64,000 nt of DNA from Ruficoccus sp. ZRK36 (GCF_019603315.1 NZ_CP080649.1:511501-575500); one strand, 5' to 3'. Shown: positions 35,527-44,943, numbered from the stretch's first letter. The notes: a model not told the origin generated them from the letters alone. Numbers and translations: made by a program.

Positions 35527-36865
35527 ACGGCTGGGAACAAAGGACCTCATCAAGTGGCTGCTATGGCTCTACATCGCCCTGCTGATTGGCGAGGGCGCGC
35601 TGCGTAAGTGGTTTCTGACCCCGCTGGCCGAGCCGCTGCTCATCGTCCGCGACCCGATTGTCGTCTTAATCTACCTGATGGCTTTCCGGGCCAAACTTTT
35701 TCCGATGAATGGCTTTGTCGCGGCGACCGTGTTTATGGCCTTCATGGCGTTCTTGTTCGGCGCTCTCTCTGCCGATTCGAACTTCATAGTCACCCTGTAC
35801 GGGCTACGGATCAACTTCCTGCAGATTCCACTCATATTCGTCATCGGGCAAGCGCTGGACTACAAGGACTGTGTATTCATCGGCAAAATACTGATCCTGC
35901 TAGCGCTGCCGCAGGTCATGATTATGGTGCTGCAGTTCAGCTCCGGTCAGGGAGCATGGATCAACAAACAGGTCGGAGAGGGGGAAGCCATCCGTGGGGC
36001 ACTGGGCCGGTTCCGCCCACCGGGAACCTTCTCCTTTATCACGGGCCCGGCGGCCTACTTCCCACTGGTGCTGGCCTTTGTCATTTCTTTCATGCTGCAC
36101 GAGGGTAAGCGCTACACCTGGCTCTGCGCGATAGGAGGCGCAGCGGTCGCACTCTCCGTCCCCGTATCGATCAGCCGTCTGCTGGCGCTGACCTGCGCGA
36201 TGGTCATGGGCGCAGCAGTCTATGCCTTTTACCGCCTGCCTAATCCTCCTAAATTAATCATGCGGACAATCGCGATCGCGGCCGTGGTGCTCGTATTCGT
36301 ACCCATGCTGCCAGTCTTCGATAACGCAACCGAGGCCTTTACCGCCCGCTGGGAAGACGCAACGGGCGAAGGGACAGAGGGCTTTAAGGAAAACATCGTG
36401 GGCCGCTTTTTCCACGGCTTGATCGGCCTGCCGATGAATGCCTTCTTCAATGCCCCCATCACCGGCTACGGGGTCGGCGTCGGCTCCAACGTGGGGGCCA
36501 AGATGCTGACCGGGTCCGTCACATTTCTGATGGGTGAGAGCGAGTGGGAAAAGATCATGATGGAGCTGGGGCCCATGCTCGGGCTGGGCTATATCATCCT
36601 GCGCTTTGCCCTTGTCATCTTTATTTTTCGCTACGCACTGAGCGCCCTAAAAAGTGGAAATGCCATGCCACTGCTGATCTTCACCTCGACCTTTATGCTC
36701 ATCCTCAACGGGCAATGGGGGCCACCGACGATTCTGGGCTTTGCGATCCTCGGGGGCGGGCTCACCTTGGCCGCGACCAAGACATCCTCCCTCGACCCTG
36801 AAGACGCCCCGAAGCCACGCGAACCCGATGATGAAATCGCCGCTGAATCTGGCTCTCATAGCTAA
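35519..36865 (+). CDS. O-antigen polymerase/ligase-like (Wzy/WaaL-type) membrane protein
   Basis: A 448-residue protein with about ten TM helices. A large loop between about residues 270 and 320 contains FTARWEDATGEGTEG and then FNAPITGYGVGVGSN, like the active-site loop region of the Wzy_C/WaaL family. AIRGALGRFRPPGTFSFITG is another loop segment. The C-terminal 25 residues are hydrophilic. Because the locus also has a Wzm/Wzt exporter and no Wzx flippase, a ligase role in the periplasm is as likely as polymerisation. It overlaps the next gene by 38 bp. Confidence 0.75.
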   Translation: MAKRLGTKDLIKWLLWLYIALLIGEGALRKWFLTPLAEPLLIVRDPIVVLIYLMAFRAKLFPMNGFVAATVFMAFMAFLFGALSADSNFIVTLYGLRINFLQIPLIFVIGQALDYKDCVFIGKILILLALPQVMIMVLQFSSGQGAWINKQVGEGEAIRGALGRFRPPGTFSFITGPAAYFPLVLAFVISFMLHEGKRYTWLCAIGGAAVALSVPVSISRLLALTCAMVMGAAVYAFYRLPNPPKLIMRTIAIAAVVLVFVPMLPVFDNATEAFTARWEDATGEGTEGFKENIVGRFFHGLIGLPMNAFFNAPITGYGVGVGSNVGAKMLTGSVTFLMGESEWEKIMMELGPMLGLGYIILRFALVIFIFRYALSALKSGNAMPLLIFTSTFMLILNGQWGPPTILGFAILGGGLTLAATKTSSLDPEDAPKPREPDDEIAAESGSHS

Positions 36866-37985
36866 CTACCCCCCCGACGGGCAATACAGCATGCAGCGTT
36901 TCGCGGACCTGCTGGAGGGCGGCATGCGCGAGCTTGGCGTCAACGTCACCAGAATCGAGCCCAAGCGCATCCTGGGAGGGAAAGGGGCCTTAAGTAAATG
37001 GCGCGGATACGTGGACAAATTTGTGCTATTTCCCAGGCACGCGCGCCATGAGCTGCAACAGCTAGCCTCCATAGGGGATAAAGTGATCGTGCATATTTGC
37101 GATCACTCCAATGCCCCCTACCTCCAACTATGCGAGGGACTCCCGACCCTGATCACCTGCCACGACGTCATGGCGATCAAGTCAGGACTGGGGCTCGTCC
37201 CACAAAATCCAACGCGCTTGAGCGGCCGCCTACTGCAAAAGTGGATATTTCGGCATCTGAAAGACGCGCCCTTCACAGCCTGCGTTTCGGAAAAGACCCG
37301 TCACGACCTTCAAACACTAAGCGGCCTGCCGGACGAGCGACTTACCGTCATCCCAAACGCACTCCCCTTCCCTTTTTCTCCGGTCCCGACAGACGAGGCG
37401 GAACGCTTAACCCCGGACACAAAAGGCCCCTTCTACCTGCATGTCGGCTCAAATGCCTGGTATAAAAACCGCGTCGGGGCGTTTGCCCTTTATCGAGCCC
37501 TGCTACGCAGCCAGCCTGAGGCCAGGATGGTCTTTGTCGGCCCCCCGGACCCGGCTCTGCGACAAGCCATCGACAAGCACTTCCTGAGGGCGCGGGTCAG
37601 CTTCCTCACTGGGCTGAGTAACGAGCAACTCGCAGCCCTCTACAGCCGGGCCGAGTGCCTGCTCTTTCCCTCCTGGGAGGAAGGCTTTGGATGGCCCATC
37701 GCCGAAGCCCAAGCCTGCGGATGCCCCGTCGCGATCCTGGATCGCCCGCCGATGAGCGAAGTCGGCGGTAGTGCCGCAATCTCCCTGCCAGGCCCTTCAA
37801 CCAATCCGAAAAAAACCGATGAGTGGGCTCAACGCTGTGCCCCCCTCATCCTCGATGCACTCAAACGGCGCGAAGAACTGAAAACTAACGGAATCGAGCA
37901 AGTGCGTAAATACACCCCAACGCGCATGATTCATGCTTATCATGAACTCTACCAGCAACTCACCCAAGCACCGTTGAAACAATGA
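36828..37985 (+). CDS. GT4-family glycosyltransferase
   Basis: A 385-residue GT-B enzyme starting MMKSPLNLALIANYPPDGQY. A short LITCHDVMAIKSGLG lies in the acceptor domain. The donor domain has FYLHVGSNAWYKNRVGAFAL, LLFPSWEEGFGWPIAEAQAC (E-x7-E) and GCPVAILDRPPMSEVGG, as in mannosyltransferase-like GT4 enzymes. I chose the ATG at 36828 (or 36831); the longer frame to 36741 lies deeper in the preceding gene. Confidence 0.9.
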   Translation: MMKSPLNLALIANYPPDGQYSMQRFADLLEGGMRELGVNVTRIEPKRILGGKGALSKWRGYVDKFVLFPRHARHELQQLASIGDKVIVHICDHSNAPYLQLCEGLPTLITCHDVMAIKSGLGLVPQNPTRLSGRLLQKWIFRHLKDAPFTACVSEKTRHDLQTLSGLPDERLTVIPNALPFPFSPVPTDEAERLTPDTKGPFYLHVGSNAWYKNRVGAFALYRALLRSQPEARMVFVGPPDPALRQAIDKHFLRARVSFLTGLSNEQLAALYSRAECLLFPSWEEGFGWPIAEAQACGCPVAILDRPPMSEVGGSAAISLPGPSTNPKKTDEWAQRCAPLILDALKRREELKTNGIEQVRKYTPTRMIHAYHELYQQLTQAPLKQ

Positions 37986-38053
37986 TCCCGCCCTGACACA
38001 CTCACCGCATCGCCTGCCCCCCTAATCGCTACTCTGTCATTTCTACCTGTAAT

Positions 38054-39202
38054 ATGAAAATTTTGCATGTCATCCACACCATGCGGCCTGAGGCCGGAGG
38101 TGTGGTGGAAGCCGTCCGGCTGATTGCCGGAGCACAGCTACTACTTGGACACCAGGCTGAGGTCCTCTGCCTCGATGTAGCAGGAACCAACTACAGACCG
38201 CTCCCCTTTCATCTGCACGAGATCGGACCGGCCAAACGCACCTACGGCTACTGTCCGTATCTAAAGCCCTGGCTGCGCGCCCACCACAGTGAGTACGATA
38301 CGATTATCGTCCACGGTCTCTGGCAATATGTAGGGCTGGCCGTCCATAGCTGCCTGCGTAGCACCCAGACGCCCTACTTCGTTTTCCCCCATGGGATGCT
38401 GGACCCGTGGTTCAACAAAGCCTACCTGCACAAGCGCATCAAAAAGCAGCTATACTGGCGCTGGGGTGAGTATCGTGTCCTGCGCGATGCCCGTGCCGTG
38501 CTGTTTACCTGCGAGGCCGAGCGCGAGCTGGCCCGGACCTCATTCAGCCCCTATCGGGTAACCGCTTCCGTAGTGGGGCTGGGCATCGAAGAGCCGCCCA
38601 CCGACCTGGCCGAGGCTCGTAGCGCCTTTGAGAAGAGCTACCCGGAGATAGGCAAAGACTACCTCCTTTATCTGGGCCGGATCGACCCTAAGAAGGGACT
38701 CGACCTGCTCGTGCTTGCCTATGACGAGCTCGTCAGCAACGGAGCCCGTCCGCCCCAGCTCGTCCTGGCGGGCCCCGGCGACAAGACCGCCTACGCGGAG
38801 CGCCTCAGAAGCCTCAGCGAAGCTCCCAATATACACTTTACGGGAATGCTGACCGGCGACCTGAAATGGGGCGCCCTCGCTAACTCACAGGCCCTCATCC
38901 TGCCGTCCCATCAGGAGAATTTCGGCATCGTCGTCGCGGAGGCACTCGCCGTAAACAAGCCCGCCCTCATCTCCGACAAGGTTAACATCTGGAAGGAAGT
39001 CGTTGAGGACGGAGCTGGCATGGCCGAGCCCGACACGCTGCCCGGTACCGAGCAGCTCCTGTGCAACTGGCTCAGTATGAGCCGTGGCCAAAAGTATGCC
39101 ATGGCCCAGGCGGCCCGGCGTTGCTATGAGCGGCGCTTTTCAATCCCGGAGGTGGCGAAACGCCTGATGGAAACCATTGACCAGCCAGCGATGCCGTACT
39201 AG
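38054..39202 (+). CDS. GT4-family glycosyltransferase
   Basis: A 382-residue GT-B enzyme: MKILHVIHTMRPEAGGVVEA, YFVFPHGMLDPWFNKAYLHK, LLYLGRIDPKKGLDLLVLAY and LILPSHQENFGIVVAEALAV. This is the RfaB/WcaI-like group in which a conserved PHGML-DPW segment follows the N-terminal domain. A 68-bp gap separates it from the preceding gene, so it may end the operon. The DUF2007 gene follows 15 bp later. Confidence 0.92.
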   Translation: MKILHVIHTMRPEAGGVVEAVRLIAGAQLLLGHQAEVLCLDVAGTNYRPLPFHLHEIGPAKRTYGYCPYLKPWLRAHHSEYDTIIVHGLWQYVGLAVHSCLRSTQTPYFVFPHGMLDPWFNKAYLHKRIKKQLYWRWGEYRVLRDARAVLFTCEAERELARTSFSPYRVTASVVGLGIEEPPTDLAEARSAFEKSYPEIGKDYLLYLGRIDPKKGLDLLVLAYDELVSNGARPPQLVLAGPGDKTAYAERLRSLSEAPNIHFTGMLTGDLKWGALANSQALILPSHQENFGIVVAEALAVNKPALISDKVNIWKEVVEDGAGMAEPDTLPGTEQLLCNWLSMSRGQKYAMAQAARRCYERRFSIPEVAKRLMETIDQPAMPY

Positions 39203-39217
39203 TTCTTACGGCAACGC

Positions 39218-39622
39218 ATGAAAGTGGTCGCCACCTACTCAAAGCCAGAAGAGGCTTATCTGACCGCCTCGCTTTTAGAGGCCAGTGGCATCGAGGTTGC
39301 CATCTGGGACGACAACACGGTCGCCCTCTACTGGCTCTACTCCAACGCTATCGGAGGCGTAAAAGTAGCCGTCTGCGAAGAGGATTATGAGCAGGCACGA
39401 GAGATCCTGGACCTGCCGCCTCTCGACCCTGGCATCCTGAAGTGTCCCCACTGCGGCTCCGCCCGCGTACACGTGCGGGAGCTGGGTCTACTTACCGCGA
39501 TCCTGATATTCATAACCGGGCCGCTGCTGCCCATACGCTCACGTAAGGCGGACTGCCTGGACTGCAAGAAATCGTTTGAGCTGAAAGCAGCGGACGGTCA
39601 AATAAAGGGCGACCAGCCCTGA
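39218..39622 (+). CDS. DUF2007-domain protein with zinc-ribbon halves around a TM segment
   Basis: A 134-residue protein. Residues 1-65 form a DUF2007 domain (KVVATYSKPEEAYLTASLLE, then ISDL-like pattern GGVKVAVCEEDYEQAREIL), proposed as a small signal-transducing fold. The second half has CPHC near residue 75 and CLDC near residue 115. A hydrophobic stretch LGLLTAILIFITGPLLPI lies between the two CxxC pairs. If that stretch spans the membrane, the cysteines could not form one ribbon, so it is more likely buried or re-entrant. Function unknown. It lies 15 bp after the last GT4 gene. Confidence 0.75.
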   Translation: MKVVATYSKPEEAYLTASLLEASGIEVAIWDDNTVALYWLYSNAIGGVKVAVCEEDYEQAREILDLPPLDPGILKCPHCGSARVHVRELGLLTAILIFITGPLLPIRSRKADCLDCKKSFELKAADGQIKGDQP

Positions 39623-39640
39623 CAATCAGACCGGCACGAC

Positions 39641-40636
39641 TCAATACGCCCGGACCATGAGCAGGGTGATCAGCTTGAGTTTGTGCTCAGCCCAGCGGGC
39701 CTTGTAGTCGATATCCATCCCGAGATCGTATGTCTCAAGCCCCTCCTCGGCGCAGTGGCGGATCAGCTCCCACTGACAGAGATTACCCGGGGCAAGATCG
39801 CCATGCTCCCGGTGGTAGCTCATCTGCAGCCCTCGAAAGACACCGCCCAAAGCGGCTCCGAATGCATAGCCGATGTCTACACCCTCCCGACGGGCAAAGG
39901 CGACACGCAGTCGCCCGGAGGCACAGCTGCGCGCGATCAGCTCCTCGTAAAAGGCACGAGTGTTGTCCGTCTGGAAAATACTCTCGCCCGCCTGCCATTT
40001 CCAGGAGCTCTGCTCGGTTGCCAGCAATCGCTTAAATAAGGCGGCAGGGTCGGGCGCGTCGCGCACAAGTTCGAAGCTGACATCGTGCTCGTTTGCCAGC
40101 CGTACGGAGCGGCGCAGCCCCGCCCGAAACTTACCACTGCGGCGCGACAGGAAGCCATCGGCCCCACCCTCCAGGCTAGCCTGCAGGCAATCCGTACCCG
40201 GCAGCGCGTGCACGCGCCAGCGGCCACCGTATCCACGTCGCAAATACAGATGCAGATCGCTGTCCCATGGGATGCCACCGAGCAGCGCCATCTGGGGCGG
40301 TGGCGTTTTATCCTCCAGAAAATCCTCCAGCAGATCCACACTCGCCCGTGCATCCGGACCGATCAGCGAGGAGCTAAAGCACCACAGCGCGTCCAGCGGC
40401 TGAAGCGTATCCATGACCTGCATGAGCGGCCCCTCCGCCAGCGCAAGCCAACTGTCTCCCTCACGGCGCACATGCAGCCGACGCTCCCCACATAGGTGAC
40501 GATGGGCTGGCAGCACCCAGTCTGAGCAACTGCAGTAGCGGGCAACAGCCGGCGTCACCGCCACAGCAGCATTGTATTCATCACCCAATACGGGCTCCGA
40601 ACCGGCCGACTCTCCTGCTGAATGCACCGCCTTCAT
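39641..40636 (-). CDS. GNAT acyltransferase (BioF2-like/CelD family)
   Basis: A 331-residue protein with the GNAT fold seen in CelD/BcsL-type and FemAB-like proteins, which acylate sugars or peptides. Recognisable parts are SGKFRAGLRRSVRLANEHDV in the centre, ATEQSSWKWQAGESIFQTDN, FYEELIARSCASGRLRVAFA and a C-terminal LETYDLGMDIDYKARWAEHK. Such genes often sit near exopolysaccharide loci. It is convergent with the DUF2007 gene (18 bp). The start is the ATG at 40636; the codon at 40639 is GTG. Confidence 0.8.
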   Translation of the reverse strand: MKAVHSAGESAGSEPVLGDEYNAAVAVTPAVARYCSCSDWVLPAHRHLCGERRLHVRREGDSWLALAEGPLMQVMDTLQPLDALWCFSSSLIGPDARASVDLLEDFLEDKTPPPQMALLGGIPWDSDLHLYLRRGYGGRWRVHALPGTDCLQASLEGGADGFLSRRSGKFRAGLRRSVRLANEHDVSFELVRDAPDPAALFKRLLATEQSSWKWQAGESIFQTDNTRAFYEELIARSCASGRLRVAFARREGVDIGYAFGAALGGVFRGLQMSYHREHGDLAPGNLCQWELIRHCAEEGLETYDLGMDIDYKARWAEHKLKLITLLMVRAY

Positions 40637-40930
40637 CACTTAATGCTATTCAAGTTCCATGCCAGAGCATCGGCAACCCGAAGTTGCTCCCCTTGCACAC
40701 AGCACAAGAACCAATAGCCGTACATTAAACGAACACAACCATACATTAAAGGACGCCATCTGCACACATATTCCCCAAGCAACAATCGGCAATAAAATAT
40801 TTAATCCATTATCAGTAAGAATCTTACAAAACACAAACACACCCACAGTCCCTTTCTGGCATGGCTCAAGTTATAGAGGATGCGTCCGCATCAAGCGGGC
40901 ATTTATAAATCCTCAACGACTGAAAACATC
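40637..40930. promoter_or_regulatory. AT-rich divergent spacer with a TACATTAAA tandem repeat
   Basis: This 294-bp spacer between the GNAT and pspA-type genes is clearly AT-richer than its neighbours. TACATTAAA occurs at 40721-40729 and 40742-40750, 21 bp apart (two helical turns), which would suit tandem binding by a regulator. I see no hairpin terminator, RNA gene or convincing promoter pair. Confidence 0.35.
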
Positions 40931-41587
40931 ATGAGCACATTCTGGAAACGCTGGAAAATCACGATCGGGAGCGGCTTCGAGTCGCTGATCTCACGTGTGG
41001 AAAACCACGAGGCACTCGTCACCGAGGCCATCCGTGAGGCCCAGGCTGCCTCGGCCAAGGCCAAGGTCAAACTCTCCCACGTCCACCGGGACGGCGAGCG
41101 GCTACGCGCCCGCATCGAAGCCCTCACCACCGACGCCGAAAACTGGGAGCGACGCGCTCAGGCCCAGGCCGACGACAACCGGGAGCGCGCCCTGGAGTGC
41201 CTGCGCCGCCGCAACATCGCCCGCCGCGAGCTTGAGCACCTGAGCACGGAACTCGCACGACATGAGCAGACCGAGCGCTCCCTAAGCACTGACATCGGCA
41301 AGCTTGAAGAGCACATGGCCGGCCTGCGCCGTCGTAAAAACGAGTTGGCGGCCCGCGACTTTCGGGCTCGTGCCCTGAGCGCATCCGCCCCCGAAGAAGG
41401 CACCCTGCTATGCGGCATCGACGACATCTTCGAGCGCTGGGAGCTCAAGCTGGCCGAGACCGAGACATTCTGCGAACCGACTCCGGTAGACACCTTTGCA
41501 GACAGTTTTACCGCTGAGGAGGAAAAGGCCGGGCTGGAGGCCGAGCTGGACGAGCTGACCCGGCCTGACAGCAGCGCCCGCAGCTGA
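40931..41587 (+). CDS. PspA/IM30-family membrane-stress protein
   Basis: A 218-residue, almost wholly helical coiled-coil protein starting MSTFWKRWKITIGSGFESLI. The LISRVENHEALVTEAIREAQ helix and the following long amphipathic helices match the PspA/Vipp1 fold. These ESCRT-III-like proteins coat the inner face of the cytoplasmic membrane under envelope stress. No PspF, PspB or PspC gene is nearby. It is followed 34 bp later by a polytopic membrane protein, a likely partner. I chose the ATG at 40931 because the upstream extension has no family match. Confidence 0.82.
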   Translation: MSTFWKRWKITIGSGFESLISRVENHEALVTEAIREAQAASAKAKVKLSHVHRDGERLRARIEALTTDAENWERRAQAQADDNRERALECLRRRNIARRELEHLSTELARHEQTERSLSTDIGKLEEHMAGLRRRKNELAARDFRARALSASAPEEGTLLCGIDDIFERWELKLAETETFCEPTPVDTFADSFTAEEEKAGLEAELDELTRPDSSARS

Positions 41588-41621
41588 GCCCCTCGCGTCA
41601 CTAACTCTAAATTAACTTCCG

Positions 41622-43088
41622 ATGAACACTTCTGATTCCACCAACAGCCTCCCGCCCAAACACGTTCCCCGTCCGCTGGGCACACCGCCCCCGCTGCCGC
41701 CCGCACCTCCTGCGGCGGCCGGCACGAAAAAAACATACCTGCACAGCGAGCCCGACCAGCCGCTGGCAAGCCATTCCTCCACCGACGATGCTCCTGCCGA
41801 GCGCCGATCATGGACAGAGCTTTACCCGCGTATCCTGCGCTGGACCGGTGCGCTGCTGCTGGCTATTGCGGCCCTGAGCTTTCTGGTCAGCGGATGGGTC
41901 AACGGCTCGCCGCTCCTGCGCACCGGCAGCTTCCTCGGGTTCACGGCGCTTCTCAGCGGGGCGGGTATTTTCTGCACCTACCGCTGGCGTGAGGACAAAG
42001 GAGCCCGCACGTTTCTGGCGCTGGCCACGGCGTTTTTGCCCGCGAACTTCGCCCAGCTGGGTGCGCTCATCTACGCGCAGATGCATGGAAGTATGGCCTA
42101 CCGCGTGGGCCTGAAAAAGGTCTTCACCTTCGAGCCGGTCGGGCTCACGCCCCTGCTGGCTACCATCGGCATCAGCCTGATCGTCCTGATCCCTCTCGCC
42201 TACACGGGCTTTAGCGCGCTGGCCCGCAACGGTGCTAAAAAGATGACCGCACTCTTTCTGGTCGGTAACGCGCTGCTGCTGCTCCCCTGGCGCGATGGCG
42301 ACCTCGTGGCCGGACTGGCCGCGCTGCTGGTGACGGGGCTCATCGTGGCCGACCGTGTGTGGTTCTCACGCGGGGCATCATTAAAAACCTGGGACGGCGT
42401 AGCCATGCGCAGCCTGCTCTTTGCTCCAGTGGGGCTGCTCGTCATCCGCAACCTGTGCATGCACCCGATGAGCGAAGGGCTTATGTGCTTCATCCTCACT
42501 GCTGGCGCACTGCTGCTCTTCAGCGGACTGCCGCGCTGCCTGCCGCTGTCCGGCCTGCGTATCGCGAGCCAGTCTTTCTCCTATCCGCTCATGCTGGGGG
42601 CATGGATCGTCGCTGTGGACGCCTGTCTGCCCCTTCATCATCTGTCCGACACCATCATACTGCCTGTGCTCCTGCTGCCGTGGTGCCTCGGGCTATTTGG
42701 GCTGTCCTTCAAGTCCGAGGGTAAAGGCATCGCTCTGCGTGGCATCGCCTCGATCCTGATGCTCATGACCTGCCTGTTGAACATCTCCGTCCTCGGCGAG
42801 GACGGCTACCTCCCTAGCATTATCGGCCTGCTAACTGCGCTCGCGCTCCTGCTGGTGGCCTTCGTACTGGAAGAGCGCACCGTGCTGCTGGCCGGGGCCG
42901 CGACCCTCATCTTCACAGTCGGATACCACCTGCACCTGGCCTTCAGCTTCGTGCAGCAGAACCTCTGGATCTCCCTCGCCGTGGCCGGGACCAGCATCAT
43001 TCTCGCCTCGTCCTACCTTGAGCGCAATGGCGGCGGCCTGCGGCAGCGTGCCCAGCGCGTGCGCCACCGGCTCAAGAGCTGGCACTGA
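41622..43088 (+). CDS. Polytopic membrane protein of unknown function
   Basis: A 488-residue protein that I cannot assign to a family. The first 75 residues are Pro/Ala-rich and hydrophilic (PLGTPPPLPPAPPAAAG), then a short amphipathic region (WTELYPRILRWTGALLLAIA) leads into about 12 TM helices. The N-terminus resembles the cytoplasmic linkers of DUF2157/DUF2339-type proteins, but the match is weak. It lies 34 bp after the PspA-type gene and is followed by a strong terminator, so the two form a bicistronic unit and may act together in envelope maintenance (inference). Confidence 0.65.
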   Translation: MNTSDSTNSLPPKHVPRPLGTPPPLPPAPPAAAGTKKTYLHSEPDQPLASHSSTDDAPAERRSWTELYPRILRWTGALLLAIAALSFLVSGWVNGSPLLRTGSFLGFTALLSGAGIFCTYRWREDKGARTFLALATAFLPANFAQLGALIYAQMHGSMAYRVGLKKVFTFEPVGLTPLLATIGISLIVLIPLAYTGFSALARNGAKKMTALFLVGNALLLLPWRDGDLVAGLAALLVTGLIVADRVWFSRGASLKTWDGVAMRSLLFAPVGLLVIRNLCMHPMSEGLMCFILTAGALLLFSGLPRCLPLSGLRIASQSFSYPLMLGAWIVAVDACLPLHHLSDTIILPVLLLPWCLGLFGLSFKSEGKGIALRGIASILMLMTCLLNISVLGEDGYLPSIIGLLTALALLLVAFVLEERTVLLAGAATLIFTVGYHLHLAFSFVQQNLWISLAVAGTSIILASSYLERNGGGLRQRAQRVRHRLKSWH

Positions 43089-43114
43089 GGCGGTCATCGG
43101 AAGTCCACATAAAC

Positions 43115-43147
43115 AAACCGGCGGTCCCAAAGGGGCCGCCGGTTTTT
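43115..43147 (+). terminator. Rho-independent terminator of the pspA-type operon
   Basis: A 14-bp stem (43115-43128 / 43132-43145, one G-U pair) with loop AAA is followed by five T residues (43143-43147). It lies 27 bp after the membrane protein stop and 30 bp ahead of the convergent cysI stop. The minus-strand reading lacks a comparable T-run. Confidence 0.9.
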
Positions 43148-43176
43148 CTGTAGAAGAGTGGTCAGGCTCGGTCTGC

Positions 43177-44883
43177 TTAGTTAGCAGCCCACCAGTCAGT
43201 CTTGGAGACCTTGACCGGCTTGACGTAATCCTGACGGATGGTGAAGTCACCGAAGTGCTCGCCCTCTTCACGGTGCTTGGCATAGCTCTCGATGATGGGC
43301 TTGAGGACAGAGACGATCTCGCCCTCCTTCACGTTTTCCTTATAAAGCTTGTTCAGGCGTGAGCCGTCAAAACCAGCCCCGAGGTACAGGTTGTACTTAC
43401 CGGGGGAACGGCCAACCAGACCGATCTCGCCCAGATAGGGGCGGGCACAGCCGTTGGGGCAGCCCGTCATGCGGATGACAATCTCGTCCTGCCCCAGACC
43501 GGCCTCTTCGACGACAGTCTCAAGCTCGCCGATCAGGTCCGGCAGGTAGCGCTCGCTCTCAGCCAGGGCGAGGCCACAGGTGGGCAGCGCGACGCAGGCC
43601 ATAGAGTTCAGGCGGATGCCGGGACGATCGAAGCACTTATCGAGCTTGTACTCGGCCAGGATCTTTTCGATCTGCGGGCGCTTGTCGGCACTGATGGCAC
43701 CGATGACGAGGTTCTGGTTAGCGGTCAGGCGGAAGTCCCCGTCATGGATCTTGGCAATCTCGCGCAGGGCCGTCTTCATCTTCAGCTCACGGTCGTCACG
43801 GACGCGGCCGTTCTGGACAAAGAGGGTGAGGTTAGACGTGCCATTGATACCCTCGACCCAGCCGTAGCGGTCGCCGGTACGCTCAAAGGTGTAGGGGCGC
43901 GCCTCGCCAAGCTTGATCCCGGAGCGGGACTCGACCTCGCCGCGGAACCAGTCCAGCCCGCGATCATCGAGGGTGTACTTGAGGCGGGCATGCTTGCGGT
44001 CGGAGCGATCACCGAAGTCGCGCTGCGTGGTGACGATGGACTCGGCCACCTTGAGCACATCCTCGGGCTTCACAAAGCCGAGCAGCTCACCCAGACGCGG
44101 GTAGGTGGCCTTGTTGTTATGGGTCATGCCCATGCCGCCACCGACGGTGAAGTTAAAGCCGACGAGCTTGCCGTCCTCGATAATCGCGATCAGGCCGAGG
44201 TCATGCGCGAAAAGGTCCACGTCGTTGCTCGGGGGGACAGCGATGACGATCTTGAACTTACGCGGCAGGTAGGTCTTGCCGTAGATGGGCTCCTCGTCGG
44301 GCTCGCTGGAAATGGTCTTTTCCCCGTCGAGCCAGATCTCGTGGTAGGCACTGGTCTTCGGAGTCAGGTGATCGCTAAGCTCTTGGGCGACTTTGAGAAC
44401 CTCGGCGTGTACCTCGGACTGCTCGGGGTTCGGGTTGCACATGACGTTACGGTTAACGTCACCGCAAGCGGCAATGGTGTCCAGGAGCACATCGTTGATC
44501 GCGCGGATGGAGCGCTTGAGGTTGCTCTTGATGATGCCGTGAAACTGGAAAGCCTGACGCGTGGTGAGCTTGAGCGTGTGGTTCGCGTAGTCGTCGCTGA
44601 GCTTGTCCATGGCCAGCCACTGGGTCGGCGTGCAGACGCCGCCGGGGACGCGCACACGGACCATGAACGAGTAGGCGCGCTCGAGCTTTTTGTTGCGGCG
44701 CTCGCTGCGTACATCGCGGTCATCCTGCATGTAGATGCCGTGGAACTTCGTCAGCTGGGTATCCGCCTCGGAAATGGCGCCCGTGGATGTGTCGGCCAGC
44801 CCTTCGAGGATCGTCCCCCGCAGGAAATTACTGTCCTCTTTGAGGCCTTCGTTTTTGGAAAGTTTTTTCTCAGTTGCGCTCAT
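43177..44883 (-). CDS. cysI: Assimilatory sulfite reductase hemoprotein subunit
   Basis: A 568-residue enzyme that reduces sulfite to sulfide with six electrons in cysteine synthesis. It binds sirohaem and a [4Fe-4S] cluster. The cluster ligands are visible as CVALPTC and, about 40 residues later, CPNGC. Substrate- and sirohaem-binding parts include [20 protein letters not shown] and [20 protein letters not shown]. Length and sequence fit the CysI beta subunit; the flavoprotein CysJ is not in the window, so the electron donor (CysJ or ferredoxin) is open. A single gene, divergent from cdd. Confidence 0.96.
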   Translation of the reverse strand: MSATEKKLSKNEGLKEDSNFLRGTILEGLADTSTGAISEADTQLTKFHGIYMQDDRDVRSERRNKKLERAYSFMVRVRVPGGVCTPTQWLAMDKLSDDYANHTLKLTTRQAFQFHGIIKSNLKRSIRAINDVLLDTIAACGDVNRNVMCNPNPEQSEVHAEVLKVAQELSDHLTPKTSAYHEIWLDGEKTISSEPDEEPIYGKTYLPRKFKIVIAVPPSNDVDLFAHDLGLIAIIEDGKLVGFNFTVGGGMGMTHNNKATYPRLGELLGFVKPEDVLKVAESIVTTQRDFGDRSDRKHARLKYTLDDRGLDWFRGEVESRSGIKLGEARPYTFERTGDRYGWVEGINGTSNLTLFVQNGRVRDDRELKMKTALREIAKIHDGDFRLTANQNLVIGAISADKRPQIEKILAEYKLDKCFDRPGIRLNSMACVALPTCGLALAESERYLPDLIGELETVVEEAGLGQDEIVIRMTGCPNGCARPYLGEIGLVGRSPGKYNLYLGAGFDGSRLNKLYKENVKEGEIVSVLKPIIESYAKHREEGEHFGDFTIRQDYVKPVKVSKTDWWAAN

Positions 44884-44914
44884 CTTGGTGCAATCTTTGG
44901 TTTGTTGGGTAACT

Positions 44915-44943
44915 TACTTATATTCGATCTCTTTTCATGGCAA
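44915..44943 (-). promoter_or_regulatory. Candidate promoter of cysI
   Basis: On the minus strand TTGCCA (44938-44943) is followed by TATAAG (44917-44922, 15-bp spacer) or TAAGTA (44915-44920, 17-bp spacer). It repeats the TTGCCA hexamer found before trpB and the chemosensory operon. It overlaps the first in-frame ATG (44937) of the cdd reading frame, which supports the later cdd start. Confidence 0.4.
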
